In this document: positions 1 through 8,055 of the stretch, in pieces
Layout: each line of letters begins with the position of its first letter
How positions within the stretch are numbered: the stretch's first letter is position 1
Position numbers and translations under genes: made by a program
The notes under the pieces: model-generated
The model's input: the letters and a program-made list of their open reading frames with translations, nothing else
What the model was told of the DNA's origin: nothing
The model's database searches: none
Source of the DNA: Pseudomonadota bacterium
GTDB lineage: Bacteria > Desulfobacterota > Binatia > UBA12015
Direction of reading: 5' to 3'
Length of the DNA: 38,572 nucleotides
Assembly (NCBI GenBank): GCA_005777805.1
Contig: SXLG01000154.1
Span: forward strand, 1 to 38,572

Positions 1-393
1 AACGAGATCGACATGGCCGGACTGGCGAAGGTGCCGGGCATCCGCCGCAACAACATCAAGCCTCAGTTCGACGAGTGGGTCTTCCCCGACGGCCACGCGG
101 TGCTGATCCTGGCCGAGGGCCGGCTGCTCAATCTCGGCTGCGCCACAGGTCACCCGTCGTTCGTGATGAGCGCCTCGTTCACCAACCAGGTGCTGGCCCA
201 GCTCGAACTCTGGCAGAACAAGGGGAACTACCAGAAGGCGGTCTACATGCTGCCCAAGAAGCTCGACGAGGAGGTCGCCCGGCTGCACCTCGGCAAGCTC
301 GGTGTACGGCTCACGACACTCTCGCAGACGCAGGCCGACTACATCGGCGTCCCGGTCGAAGGCCCGTACAAGCCCGACCACTACCGCTACTGA
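1..393 (+). CDS. ahcY: Adenosylhomocysteinase (S-adenosyl-L-homocysteine hydrolase), C-terminal part, truncated by window start
   Basis: Frame 1 is open from base 1; ...[29 protein letters not shown]...[31 protein letters not shown] is the characteristic SAHH C-terminus ending in DHYRY. Confidence 0.97.
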   Translation, partial: NEIDMAGLAKVPGIRRNNIKPQFDEWVFPDGHAVLILAEGRLLNLGCATGHPSFVMSASFTNQVLAQLELWQNKGNYQKAVYMLPKKLDEEVARLHLGKLGVRLTTLSQTQADYIGVPVEGPYKPDHYRY

Positions 394-395
394 CC

Positions 396-437
396 GCGGT
401 CGGGGGGACGCGCGAGCCAGCGCCTCCCCCCGACCGC
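396..437. terminator. Perfect 13-bp inverted repeat downstream of ahcY (possible terminator, no T-tract)
   Basis: gcggtcgggggga (396-408) / tccccccgaccgc (425-437), 16-nt loop, directly after the ahcY stop. Confidence 0.5.
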
Positions 438-464
438 TCGCCCCAGCGGAGAACATCTGTCTTG

Positions 465-2837
465 ATGGTCGATTCGCGGCATCCGGGAAACGCGCCCGGA
501 GCGCACCTGAGCAGCGCTCGCGCGGGCCGTGCGGCTTCGGGGCTCGTCGCGGCGACCTTCGTTCTGCTCGCTGCGGCGTGCGGGCCGGGGGGAGCGCCCG
601 AGCTGCCGACGCTACGCGGCCGCCCGGCCTGGCACGGCTTCGCCCGGCACCGCAACGCCACGGTCACCGAAATCAGCGTTGGACAGGAAACGCGACTCGG
701 GCTCGACCTCCGCGGCAAACCCTGGTCGATCGAGTTCGATTGGCCCGATCGCGGTCGCCTCGAAATCGGGCTGGCCCGCCTCGATCAGCGGGGCGGTCCG
801 GCCGGGGTGACCGTGAGCCTCGCACGGGACGGCGCCGAGACTCAGCCCGTATCTTGCGGGCGACACTTCGATGGCGCGCCGTCGCGCTCCTGGCAAACCT
901 GCGTGCTCGAGCTGCCACCGGGCGGCGGATCGGTCCGCCTCGTGGTCGGCGCCGTGGCGCCCGCCGGAGCGCGCCTGGTCATGTCCGAGCCGATCGTCGA
1001 GGCTGCCGATCCCGCCGATCGCCTGCCGGCGGTGGTCCTGATCGTCTCCGACACCACACGCGCCGACGCCCTCGGCGCGTACCCGCCCGCCATCGCTGGA
1101 GCGATGCTGCGCAAGCTCGCGCCCGAGAGCGTGGTGTTCGATCAGGCACGGACCGTCTCGTCGTGGACCCGCCCCGCGGTGGCGAGCCTGCTCACCGGAC
1201 TGCGCCCCGGCACGCATAAGGTTCTTGACGAACTCGACCACCTGCCGAGCGAGATCGACACGTTGGCGACGCGGCTCAAAGAGGCGGGCTGGATCACGCT
1301 CGGCGTCAGCACCAACCCCCATATCCTGCCGACCTGGGGATTTGGCCGTGGCTTCGATTTTTTTCTCGACGTCGGCGCCGAAGAGTGGGCCACTCGCAAG
1401 GCCGACGGCCGCGCGGTCGCTGGCGCCATCGAGCGCGCGCTCGGCCCGACGGGCGCCGCGGGGCGCTTCGTCTACCTCCACCTGATGGACGCGCACGGCC
1501 CCTACCTGCCCGCGCAGCCCCATCTCGCGTTGCTCGATCGCCGGACGGGCGGTGTGCCCCGCCTCCCTGCGGCAAGCCTCGCCGCTGGCGGCTTGTCCGC
1601 GAACACGCGCGCAACAGTGGCAGCGCAGTGGCGGCGCTACCTCGCGGAAGTAGTCGACGCCGATCTGACCATCGGCCGGATCGTCCAGGGGCTGCGCCGC
1701 ACGGGCCAACTCGATCGGGCACTGGTCGTCGTGACGGCCGACCATGGCGAGGAGTTCCTCGATCACGGCGGCCAGCGTCATGGCCATACGCTCTACGAGG
1801 AACTGCTGCGGATCCCGCTCTTGCTCAAGCTGCCGGGCAATCGCTTCGGCGGCACCCGCGTGGCCGCAGCGGTCGGACTGGCCGATGTCGCGCCAACCCT
1901 CCTCGACGCGCTTGGACTCGCACCGACAGGCCCGGTCGACGGGCGCGACCTGCTGCCCCTGGCCGAGGCGACTGCGCGCGAAGCCGCCACAAACGTCCGG
2001 GACGAAGGCCCCGCTTCCGCCCCTCTCCCGGCGGCAGCAGAGGGGGAAGGGAGCGCTCTCGTCCGGCTCAAGTACCAGCACCGAAATCAGGCAGCTCTCA
2101 TCGAGGGCCACTGGAAGCTCATCACCAACGTGGCGACGGGACGCAACGAGCTCTACGACCTCGAAGCCGACCCGCACGAGACCAGGGATCTCTCGGACCA
2201 CGACGGCGAGCGGGTTCATGCGATGCGGGCTCGCCTCGACGCCGCCCTGGCGCACGACGAGCACGGCTGGCACCTCCTCGCCTGCGGCGGCACGAGCGGC
2301 GCGGCGCTCGAACTCATCGTCGAAGATCCCCCCGCCGAGGCACAGACGATCCTCAACCTCGAAGACAGCGACCGGGCGCGCCGCCACGCGGGCAGCGGAG
2401 TCCACCGACTCGAACTTTTGCTGGATCTGTCCCCCGCCGACGTATTGCGCGCCATCGGACCCGAGGGCGCCTCACGGATCGTCCCGCTGCCCCTCCCCGA
2501 CCGAGACGAGGTCATCCTCGCGACAACCATACCAACCAAGAACCGACCGCCCGTGACGAGTCGCATCCGAGCGGCGGTTGGGTCGCTGCGCTTCGCGGTC
2601 GGCACCAGCGATAAAATCACGAACGCCCCCGCCGTGGATCTCGGCGAACTCGGGTCCGAGGCCACCCTGCCGCCCGGAGCCGCGCCAACATGCCTGCTGG
2701 GGGTGGGCCTGGCGTCTCGGCACCCGGCCCAGCCCTATCTGCGGATCTACCGGATCGAACCTGGCCAGAAGAGTACCGCTCCCCTCGACCCCGCCCTGCG
2801 GACCCGCCTCGAAGCTTTGGGCTACCTCGAACCGTGA
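465..2837 (+). CDS. Sulfatase / alkaline-phosphatase-superfamily exported protein
   Basis: VVLIVSDTTRADALGAY N-terminal metal motif, SSWTRPAVASLLTGL core, VVVTADHGEEFLDHGGQRHGHTLYEELLRIPLL, C-terminal LYDLEADPHETRDLS. Hydrophobic N-terminal segment ending LAAACG. Confidence 0.88.
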   Translation: MVDSRHPGNAPGAHLSSARAGRAASGLVAATFVLLAAACGPGGAPELPTLRGRPAWHGFARHRNATVTEISVGQETRLGLDLRGKPWSIEFDWPDRGRLEIGLARLDQRGGPAGVTVSLARDGAETQPVSCGRHFDGAPSRSWQTCVLELPPGGGSVRLVVGAVAPAGARLVMSEPIVEAADPADRLPAVVLIVSDTTRADALGAYPPAIAGAMLRKLAPESVVFDQARTVSSWTRPAVASLLTGLRPGTHKVLDELDHLPSEIDTLATRLKEAGWITLGVSTNPHILPTWGFGRGFDFFLDVGAEEWATRKADGRAVAGAIERALGPTGAAGRFVYLHLMDAHGPYLPAQPHLALLDRRTGGVPRLPAASLAAGGLSANTRATVAAQWRRYLAEVVDADLTIGRIVQGLRRTGQLDRALVVVTADHGEEFLDHGGQRHGHTLYEELLRIPLLLKLPGNRFGGTRVAAAVGLADVAPTLLDALGLAPTGPVDGRDLLPLAEATAREAATNVRDEGPASAPLPAAAEGEGSALVRLKYQHRNQAALIEGHWKLITNVATGRNELYDLEADPHETRDLSDHDGERVHAMRARLDAALAHDEHGWHLLACGGTSGAALELIVEDPPAEAQTILNLEDSDRARRHAGSGVHRLELLLDLSPADVLRAIGPEGASRIVPLPLPDRDEVILATTIPTKNRPPVTSRIRAAVGSLRFAVGTSDKITNAPAVDLGELGSEATLPPGAAPTCLLGVGLASRHPAQPYLRIYRIEPGQKSTAPLDPALRTRLEALGYLEP

Positions 2838-4594
2838 GGGATCTTTGCTCGCGGCCGCGCCGTGGCCGGCTCGCCGCCCGCTGCGCGGGCCATCCCCAGC
2901 GCGAAACCAACGCCCTGCTGGATGCGCCAGTGCCGCGCATCTATCCCAGATAAACCAGACGTCCACGCGAGCAGGGCGAGCGCGGGCACAGGACAGATGG
3001 CACTCTCGGGCCTTGGCGGGAAGCCGAGCAAGCGCCGGAATTCGGGGAAAAGACCGACCGCAGGGCGCATGTAGAGTGCCGGCGGCAACGTCGGTCCGCG
3101 CTCGAGTCGCCGGGACAGCTCCGGCGCTGCGAGCGTCGACGAGCGCAGCAACACGCGCCCGTCGAGTCCCCACCAGCGTAGATGCAGGGCAAGGACGGCA
3201 TTGGCCGGAGAATCGCGGTCGGCGACCAGCACGAGGCAGGCGTCGGGTGCCAGAGCGGCCACGGCCTGCGCGAGCGGAGCGTGCAACCCCTCGAGTTGGC
3301 GCAGGGGCTTGGTCCGCGCGAGGAATGGTGCCGGCTCGGCCACGAAGGCACGTGCCGCCGGCAGCCCGACTGTAGCGACGACGGCGAGCGCGAGCGGGAG
3401 AGCGAGTCCCCGGCGCGGGCGCTGACTCCAGGCCGCGCCAGCGCCAAGCGGCGCCGCGGCGCTGCGGACGAACCTTGCCGCCACATCGGCCGCTGCATCG
3501 GCCGCCGCGCCGACCATGGCCGCAGCGACCGGAAGCAGGAAAAGCGCATGGCGGGGATGAAAGTAATATCCCTTGACACGGATCAAGGCGGCCAGCACCG
3601 GCAACAGGAGGAGTGACGCCAGCAGAGTCACGGCGAGGGCGCGCGCCGCGCCGTCACCACGCCACGCGCGATGAACGACGACGGCCAAACCGCCGAGCAA
3701 CAGCACCATCGCCCCCAGCTCCCGTCCCGTGAAGAAATCGAACGTCTCCCCGACCACCGCGCCAACCGTAATGGCCTGCGCCTGCGGCCGTCCGTAGGAC
3801 CACCACGGATCGATCTCGCGCAACCAGAGCCACGCCAGAGCGGCCAGTCCCAGACCGGCGCCGGCACTCCACGCCAACGGCCGGCCCCGCCGGAAGCGGC
3901 GCGCGTAAGGGAGGGCGGCGAACGCCACCAGGACTGCGAATTCAGTCGCCGCCAGCAGGAGACCGGTAGCGGCCGTGGCCGCCAGCAGGAGTGCTGCGAC
4001 GATCCAACCGAGCCACGCCCGGCCGTCCTCGGGAACGGCACTGGCACGGGCGGCAGCGCCGAGCGACCACGTCGAGGTGAAAATCAGAAGGCCATAGAAG
4101 CGCACTTCCGCCGCGTAGAGCGCCCCCGGTACGCTGAGCGCGAGCGCCAGGGCTGCGGCCAGGGCGGCGCCATCGCCGAACCCGCGTCGCAATGCCCACC
4201 ACATGACCGGGACGGCCAGCGTGCTCCAAAAGAAAGCGGGCAGGCGGACCCACGCGACCAGGTCAACCGGCGCCGGGTCGGGTGCCAGCGCCAGCCATGC
4301 GTGCAACACAACGTAGTCGAGGGGCATCGCCCCGGCACTGCCCGCGCCAGGCGGTATTCCCTCCCGGACGTGCCGCAGCAACTCGCCCAGCGGCAAGCGC
4401 GCGGTCTGCAGATGCACGACCTCATCCCACCACAGACTGGCCCAGCCGAGGTGGCGGGCGCGCAACCAGGCACCGACGAGAGTGATCGCGCTCAGGGCGA
4501 GCACGACCTGCCACCCCGGTGCCTGCATCCTCGGCGCGGAATCGCTGCGGCGCACGCTCCGCCCGTCTCGTCCCTTGGCGACGTCCGTCCTCAC
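2822..4594 (-). CDS. Glycosyltransferase family 39 / ArnT-like polytopic membrane protein
   Basis: Multiple hydrophobic segments; GWASLWWDEVVHLQTARLPLGELL resembles the acidic first luminal loop of GT-C/PMT enzymes. Stop codon overlaps the 3' end of the upstream convergent gene by 16 bp. Confidence 0.75.
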   Translation of the reverse strand: MRTDVAKGRDGRSVRRSDSAPRMQAPGWQVVLALSAITLVGAWLRARHLGWASLWWDEVVHLQTARLPLGELLRHVREGIPPGAGSAGAMPLDYVVLHAWLALAPDPAPVDLVAWVRLPAFFWSTLAVPVMWWALRRGFGDGAALAAALALALSVPGALYAAEVRFYGLLIFTSTWSLGAAARASAVPEDGRAWLGWIVAALLLAATAATGLLLAATEFAVLVAFAALPYARRFRRGRPLAWSAGAGLGLAALAWLWLREIDPWWSYGRPQAQAITVGAVVGETFDFFTGRELGAMVLLLGGLAVVVHRAWRGDGAARALAVTLLASLLLLPVLAALIRVKGYYFHPRHALFLLPVAAAMVGAAADAAADVAARFVRSAAAPLGAGAAWSQRPRRGLALPLALAVVATVGLPAARAFVAEPAPFLARTKPLRQLEGLHAPLAQAVAALAPDACLVLVADRDSPANAVLALHLRWWGLDGRVLLRSSTLAAPELSRRLERGPTLPPALYMRPAVGLFPEFRRLLGFPPRPESAICPVPALALLAWTSGLSGIDARHWRIQQGVGFALGMARAAGGEPATARPRAKIPHGSR

Positions 4595-4929
4595 GGTGTC
4601 GCTCTCTATCCGAGGCCAGCGCGCGCCCGAAGCAGGACCTCGGAGACACGGCCGGTTCCACCATTCCCAAGCCCGCCACCACGGACACGTCCGCCGCCCA
4701 CGATCACGCGGCGAGAGCGAGTGTGGTCGTCATCCTCGCCGCCCCGACACCACGGGCAACCCCCATCGGCGAGTCGCCGACCACTCAGACATCCGCGCAC
4801 GCGCAAGCATCCGCGTCGCCATCACGGACACGAGCAGCCGCCGCGGCCGCCGCCGCACGGTTGGTTTCGCATCATGCGGGTGCCAAGGTCGGCGAACCGA
4901 GCCCGAGCAACCCGCGAGAGGGAACGATC

Positions 4930-5943
4930 ATGAGAGCACAAGACGGCGTCTATCAAATTTTTGGCGCAGAACTCTCGCCCTACTCCGTCAAGGTACGCTC
5001 CGCCTTCCGCTACAAGCAGTTGCCGCACGAGTGGTTGGTGCGGAGTTCGCGCAATGAAGAGGAGTTTCGTCGCCACGCGAAGCTCCCCCTGGTGCCGCTC
5101 GTCCTCTGCCCCGACGGCACGGTGTTGCAGGATTCGACGCCGATCATCGAGGCGATCGAGCAACGCTTCCCCGAGCCCTCGATCCATCCCGTGGAGCCGG
5201 TCGCACGGTTCGTGTCGGAGCTGCTCGAGGAGTTCGGCGACGAGTGGGGCACCAAATGGATGGTCCACTACCGCTGGGCGCGCGAGGCGGACCAGCTCTC
5301 GGCCGCAAGCAGGCTCGCCGCGGCGATGATGCCCGATGTCGATGCCCCAGTGCGCGAGCAGATCGCCACCGGCATTCGCGAGCGCATGGTCGGCCGGGTC
5401 TGGTTCGTCGGTTCGAGTCCGCAGACCGCGCCGCGGATCGAGCAATCGTTCAGCGACGCACTGACCCTGCTCGAAGCCCATCTCGCGACCCGCCCCTACC
5501 TCTTCGGCGGCCGCCCGGCGTTCGCCGACTTCGGCCTGTGGGGCCAGATCTACAATGCCTGGACCGATCCAACCCCGCACAGCATCATTGAGCGGGCAGC
5601 GCCCCACACCATCGCCTGGATCGAACGCATGCTCGAGCCGACCCCGAGCGGCCCCTTCGAGCCATGGGCGCAGCTCGAGCCGACGCTGCTCGCCTTGCTC
5701 ACCGAGCAGGTCGGAGGGCTCTTCCTGCCCTGGTCCGATGCCAATGCCCGCGCCGTGGCCGCCGGTCACGAGGAGTTCACGGTCGAACTCGCGGGCCGCA
5801 ACTGGACCCAAAAGCCCCAGAAATATCACGCCCGCTCGCTGGCGAACCTCCGCAGTCGGTTCGAGGCCGTGCACACCGATCCCGTGCTCCACCACCTGCT
5901 CGAGACCACGGGATGCTTGCGCTGGCTGCACGCAGCGCGGTGA
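4930..5943 (+). CDS. Glutathione S-transferase family protein
   Basis: N-terminal thioredoxin-like domain YQIFGAELSPYSVKVRSAFRYKQLPHEW...LVPLVLCPDGTVLQDSTPIIEAIEQRFP, C-terminal helical domain RPYLFGGRPAFADFGLWGQIY. Confidence 0.85.
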   Translation: MRAQDGVYQIFGAELSPYSVKVRSAFRYKQLPHEWLVRSSRNEEEFRRHAKLPLVPLVLCPDGTVLQDSTPIIEAIEQRFPEPSIHPVEPVARFVSELLEEFGDEWGTKWMVHYRWAREADQLSAASRLAAAMMPDVDAPVREQIATGIRERMVGRVWFVGSSPQTAPRIEQSFSDALTLLEAHLATRPYLFGGRPAFADFGLWGQIYNAWTDPTPHSIIERAAPHTIAWIERMLEPTPSGPFEPWAQLEPTLLALLTEQVGGLFLPWSDANARAVAAGHEEFTVELAGRNWTQKPQKYHARSLANLRSRFEAVHTDPVLHHLLETTGCLRWLHAAR

Positions 5944-5949
5944 CCGCCG

Positions 5950-6160
5950 GCGCTCCCCGGCAGGCCTTGCGGAGCACGGCGACGGCGCTCCCCCGCAAGT
6001 CCTTTGCAGAGCACGGTGTGCGGCGATCCCCAGCAGGGCCTTTGCACAGCACGACGTACAGCGCTCCCCAGCAGGCGTAACCTTGATTTGCGGGGTACGG
6101 CGATCCCCGCAAGGCATTTTCGGGGCACGGCGTGCGGCGCTCCCCGGCGGCCGCAGCCTT
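5950..6160. repeat. Degenerate tandem repeat, period ~38 bp, ~5.5 units
   Basis: Units start gcgctcccc/gcgatcccc at 5950, 5985, 6023, 6061, 6100 and 6137 (lengths 35, 38, 38, 39, 37, partial); units carry rCAyGgyGwrcG-type cores. Confidence 0.85.
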
Positions 6161-6203
6161 GACTAACGGGCCTCTCGGGGGAGATGCTCCGAGGCGGAGC
6201 AAC

Positions 6204-7736
6204 ATGATGAGCGCGCGACGCCTTGAGCCGGCGGGTCGAGCCGGCCCCGATGCGATTTCCTGGCTGACGTGCGCCCTGCTCGCGACCCTGGCTCTCGCGA
6301 CCGGAGCGAGGGCGGCGAGTGACCCTCCACTCTGCGCCGGGACCTTCGTCGTCGAGGGCGCACCTCTCGTCCCCGGCGGTGGGTCCGGTGCCGACGCCAT
6401 CGTCATCGTGGACGGCCGCGTCGCCATCGCCAGCGGCTGTGCCGCCGTACCCGCGCTACTGCGACGGCACGGCGGTGGCTTCTCCGCCACCGCCGTGTGG
6501 CGGCGAGGCTGCGGCGATGACGTGCCCGGCCTCGCTTTCCTGCGCGCTCGGGCCGACGATTCCTGCCGCGTGCTCGGCGGCGTTTTCCACGCCCGCGCGT
6601 CGGGCCTGCGACGGGCCTTCCGCGCCACGCGACAACCCGAGTGCGGCGATGGCTTGCTCGACCCGAACGAACAATGCGACGACGCCGACCGGGCGTGTTG
6701 CAGCGCCACCTGCACCTCGACCGGTGCCCAAGGCTGCGCGGCCCCCCAGGCCTGCACGGGTGCTGCGCCGTGCGCGCGCGGTGAATTCTGCGCGCTCGAA
6801 AGCGGCGCCTGCGCAGGTGCCGACGCGGCCGGCACCTGCGAGGTGCGCCCGCGGATCTGCACTCGCCAGCTCGATCCGGTCTGCGGTTGCGACGGCCGCA
6901 CCTGGCCCAACGACTGCGTGCGCCAGAGCCGCGGCATCGCACTCGACCACGCGGGCCCCTGCGCGTGCCCGCCGCTCGCCTGTCCACGGCCCGCGCACCC
7001 CGAGGACCTCGACCACGACGGCTGCGCCGAAACCTGCGTGCCCTGTCCGATCGTCGACTGCCTGCCGGGCGGAATCCCCAGCGATACCGACGGCGACGGC
7101 TGCCAGGAGAGCTGCGCACCGAGCAGCTGCGGCCCGAACCGTGCCTGCTCCGACATGACCTTCTGCGAGCGTCCCGACGGCGCCTGCGACGAACCGGGCT
7201 TCTGCCGCTGGAACGGCTTCGACGTCACCTGCACCGCGGTCTACGACCCGGTTTGTGGCTGTGACGGGAAGACCTGGAGCAATCGCTGCGCGGCCAACGC
7301 GGCGGGCACGAGTGTCGCCTCCCTCGGCGAATGCACGAGCCGGACCTGCGGCGGCATCGCCGGCTTCCCTTGTGCTGCGGGCGAGCTCTGCGATCCGCCG
7401 GCGGGCACTTGCGGCTCGGCCGACCTCTTCGGCACCTGCACGCCGCAGCCCCAGGCCTGTCCCGACGTCTGGCTGCCGGTGTGCGGCTGCGATGGCCAGA
7501 CCTATGGCAACGACTGCGATCGGCAGATGGCGGGAGCTGCCCTCGATCACGACGGCCCCTGCGCGCGCGCCTGCACCGAGGCCTGCGATTGCTACGTGCC
7601 GCCAATCACCTGGGACAACGAGCCCTGCGCGATGATGTGCCCGATGTGTGGCGACTACTTCCAGTGCGAGGCCGGCCGCTGCATCGAGCATTGCGGGCCG
7701 ATGCCCATCGAAGTCGCAACCTGCCCCGCATCTTGA
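6204..7736 (+). CDS. Secreted cysteine-rich protein with multiple Kazal-type serine-protease-inhibitor-like domains
   Basis: Signal-peptide-like WLTCALLATLALATGARAASD; Kazal motifs DPVCGCDGRTWPNDC, DPVCGCDGKTWSNRC and LPVCGCDGQTYGNDC; myxobacterial-type Cys-rich repeat PECGDGLLDPNEQCDDADRACCSATC. Confidence 0.85.
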   Translation: MMSARRLEPAGRAGPDAISWLTCALLATLALATGARAASDPPLCAGTFVVEGAPLVPGGGSGADAIVIVDGRVAIASGCAAVPALLRRHGGGFSATAVWRRGCGDDVPGLAFLRARADDSCRVLGGVFHARASGLRRAFRATRQPECGDGLLDPNEQCDDADRACCSATCTSTGAQGCAAPQACTGAAPCARGEFCALESGACAGADAAGTCEVRPRICTRQLDPVCGCDGRTWPNDCVRQSRGIALDHAGPCACPPLACPRPAHPEDLDHDGCAETCVPCPIVDCLPGGIPSDTDGDGCQESCAPSSCGPNRACSDMTFCERPDGACDEPGFCRWNGFDVTCTAVYDPVCGCDGKTWSNRCAANAAGTSVASLGECTSRTCGGIAGFPCAAGELCDPPAGTCGSADLFGTCTPQPQACPDVWLPVCGCDGQTYGNDCDRQMAGAALDHDGPCARACTEACDCYVPPITWDNEPCAMMCPMCGDYFQCEAGRCIEHCGPMPIEVATCPAS

Positions 7737-7941
7737 CGCAGCATCCTGCCCTCGCCCGGGACCGCTGCGCCGTGCACCTCGCGCCGGCGCCTTGGCACAG
7801 CACCTTGCCCTCGTCCGGGCCGCTACGCCGTGCACCTCGCGACTTGCCTCGCGCCGACGCCTTGACGCGGCACCTTGCCCTCGTCCGGGCCGCTGCGCCG
7901 TTCACCTCACGATCTGCACCGCGCCGGTGCATTGACGCAGC
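7733..7941. repeat. Degenerate tandem repeat, 59-70 bp units, ~3.1 copies
   Basis: Units start ttgacgca/ttggcaca/ttgacgcg/ttgacgca at 7733, 7792, 7862 and 7932; shared core cc(c/t)tgccctcg(c/t)ccggg(a/c)ccgct(g/a)cgccgt(g/t)cacctc. The first unit overlaps the stop codon of the upstream CDS. Confidence 0.9.
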
Positions 7942-8055
7942 CGTGCGCAGCTCCGCCACGGGAGGGCACGCCAGCCTCGACGGCGCGGGCACGACCGTCG
8001 CTGCAACCCGGACGAATGCACGGCCCCACCGGCAGGACACGAAGGGCCTCGGCCC

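Noticed and set aside
75-464. N-terminal 130 aa of the 920-aa ORF track entry
   Set aside because: Overlaps ahcY out of frame; low-complexity Arg/Pro/Ala; the plausible start is ATG 465 followed by a signal-like segment.
612-2405. 597-aa minus-strand ORF antisense to the sulfatase-fold gene
   Set aside because: Typical GC-rich shadow ORF; no recognisable domain, while the plus strand has clear motifs.
4822-6117. 431-aa minus-strand ORF opposite the GST
   Set aside because: Antisense shadow of a well-supported GST gene; no domain signature.
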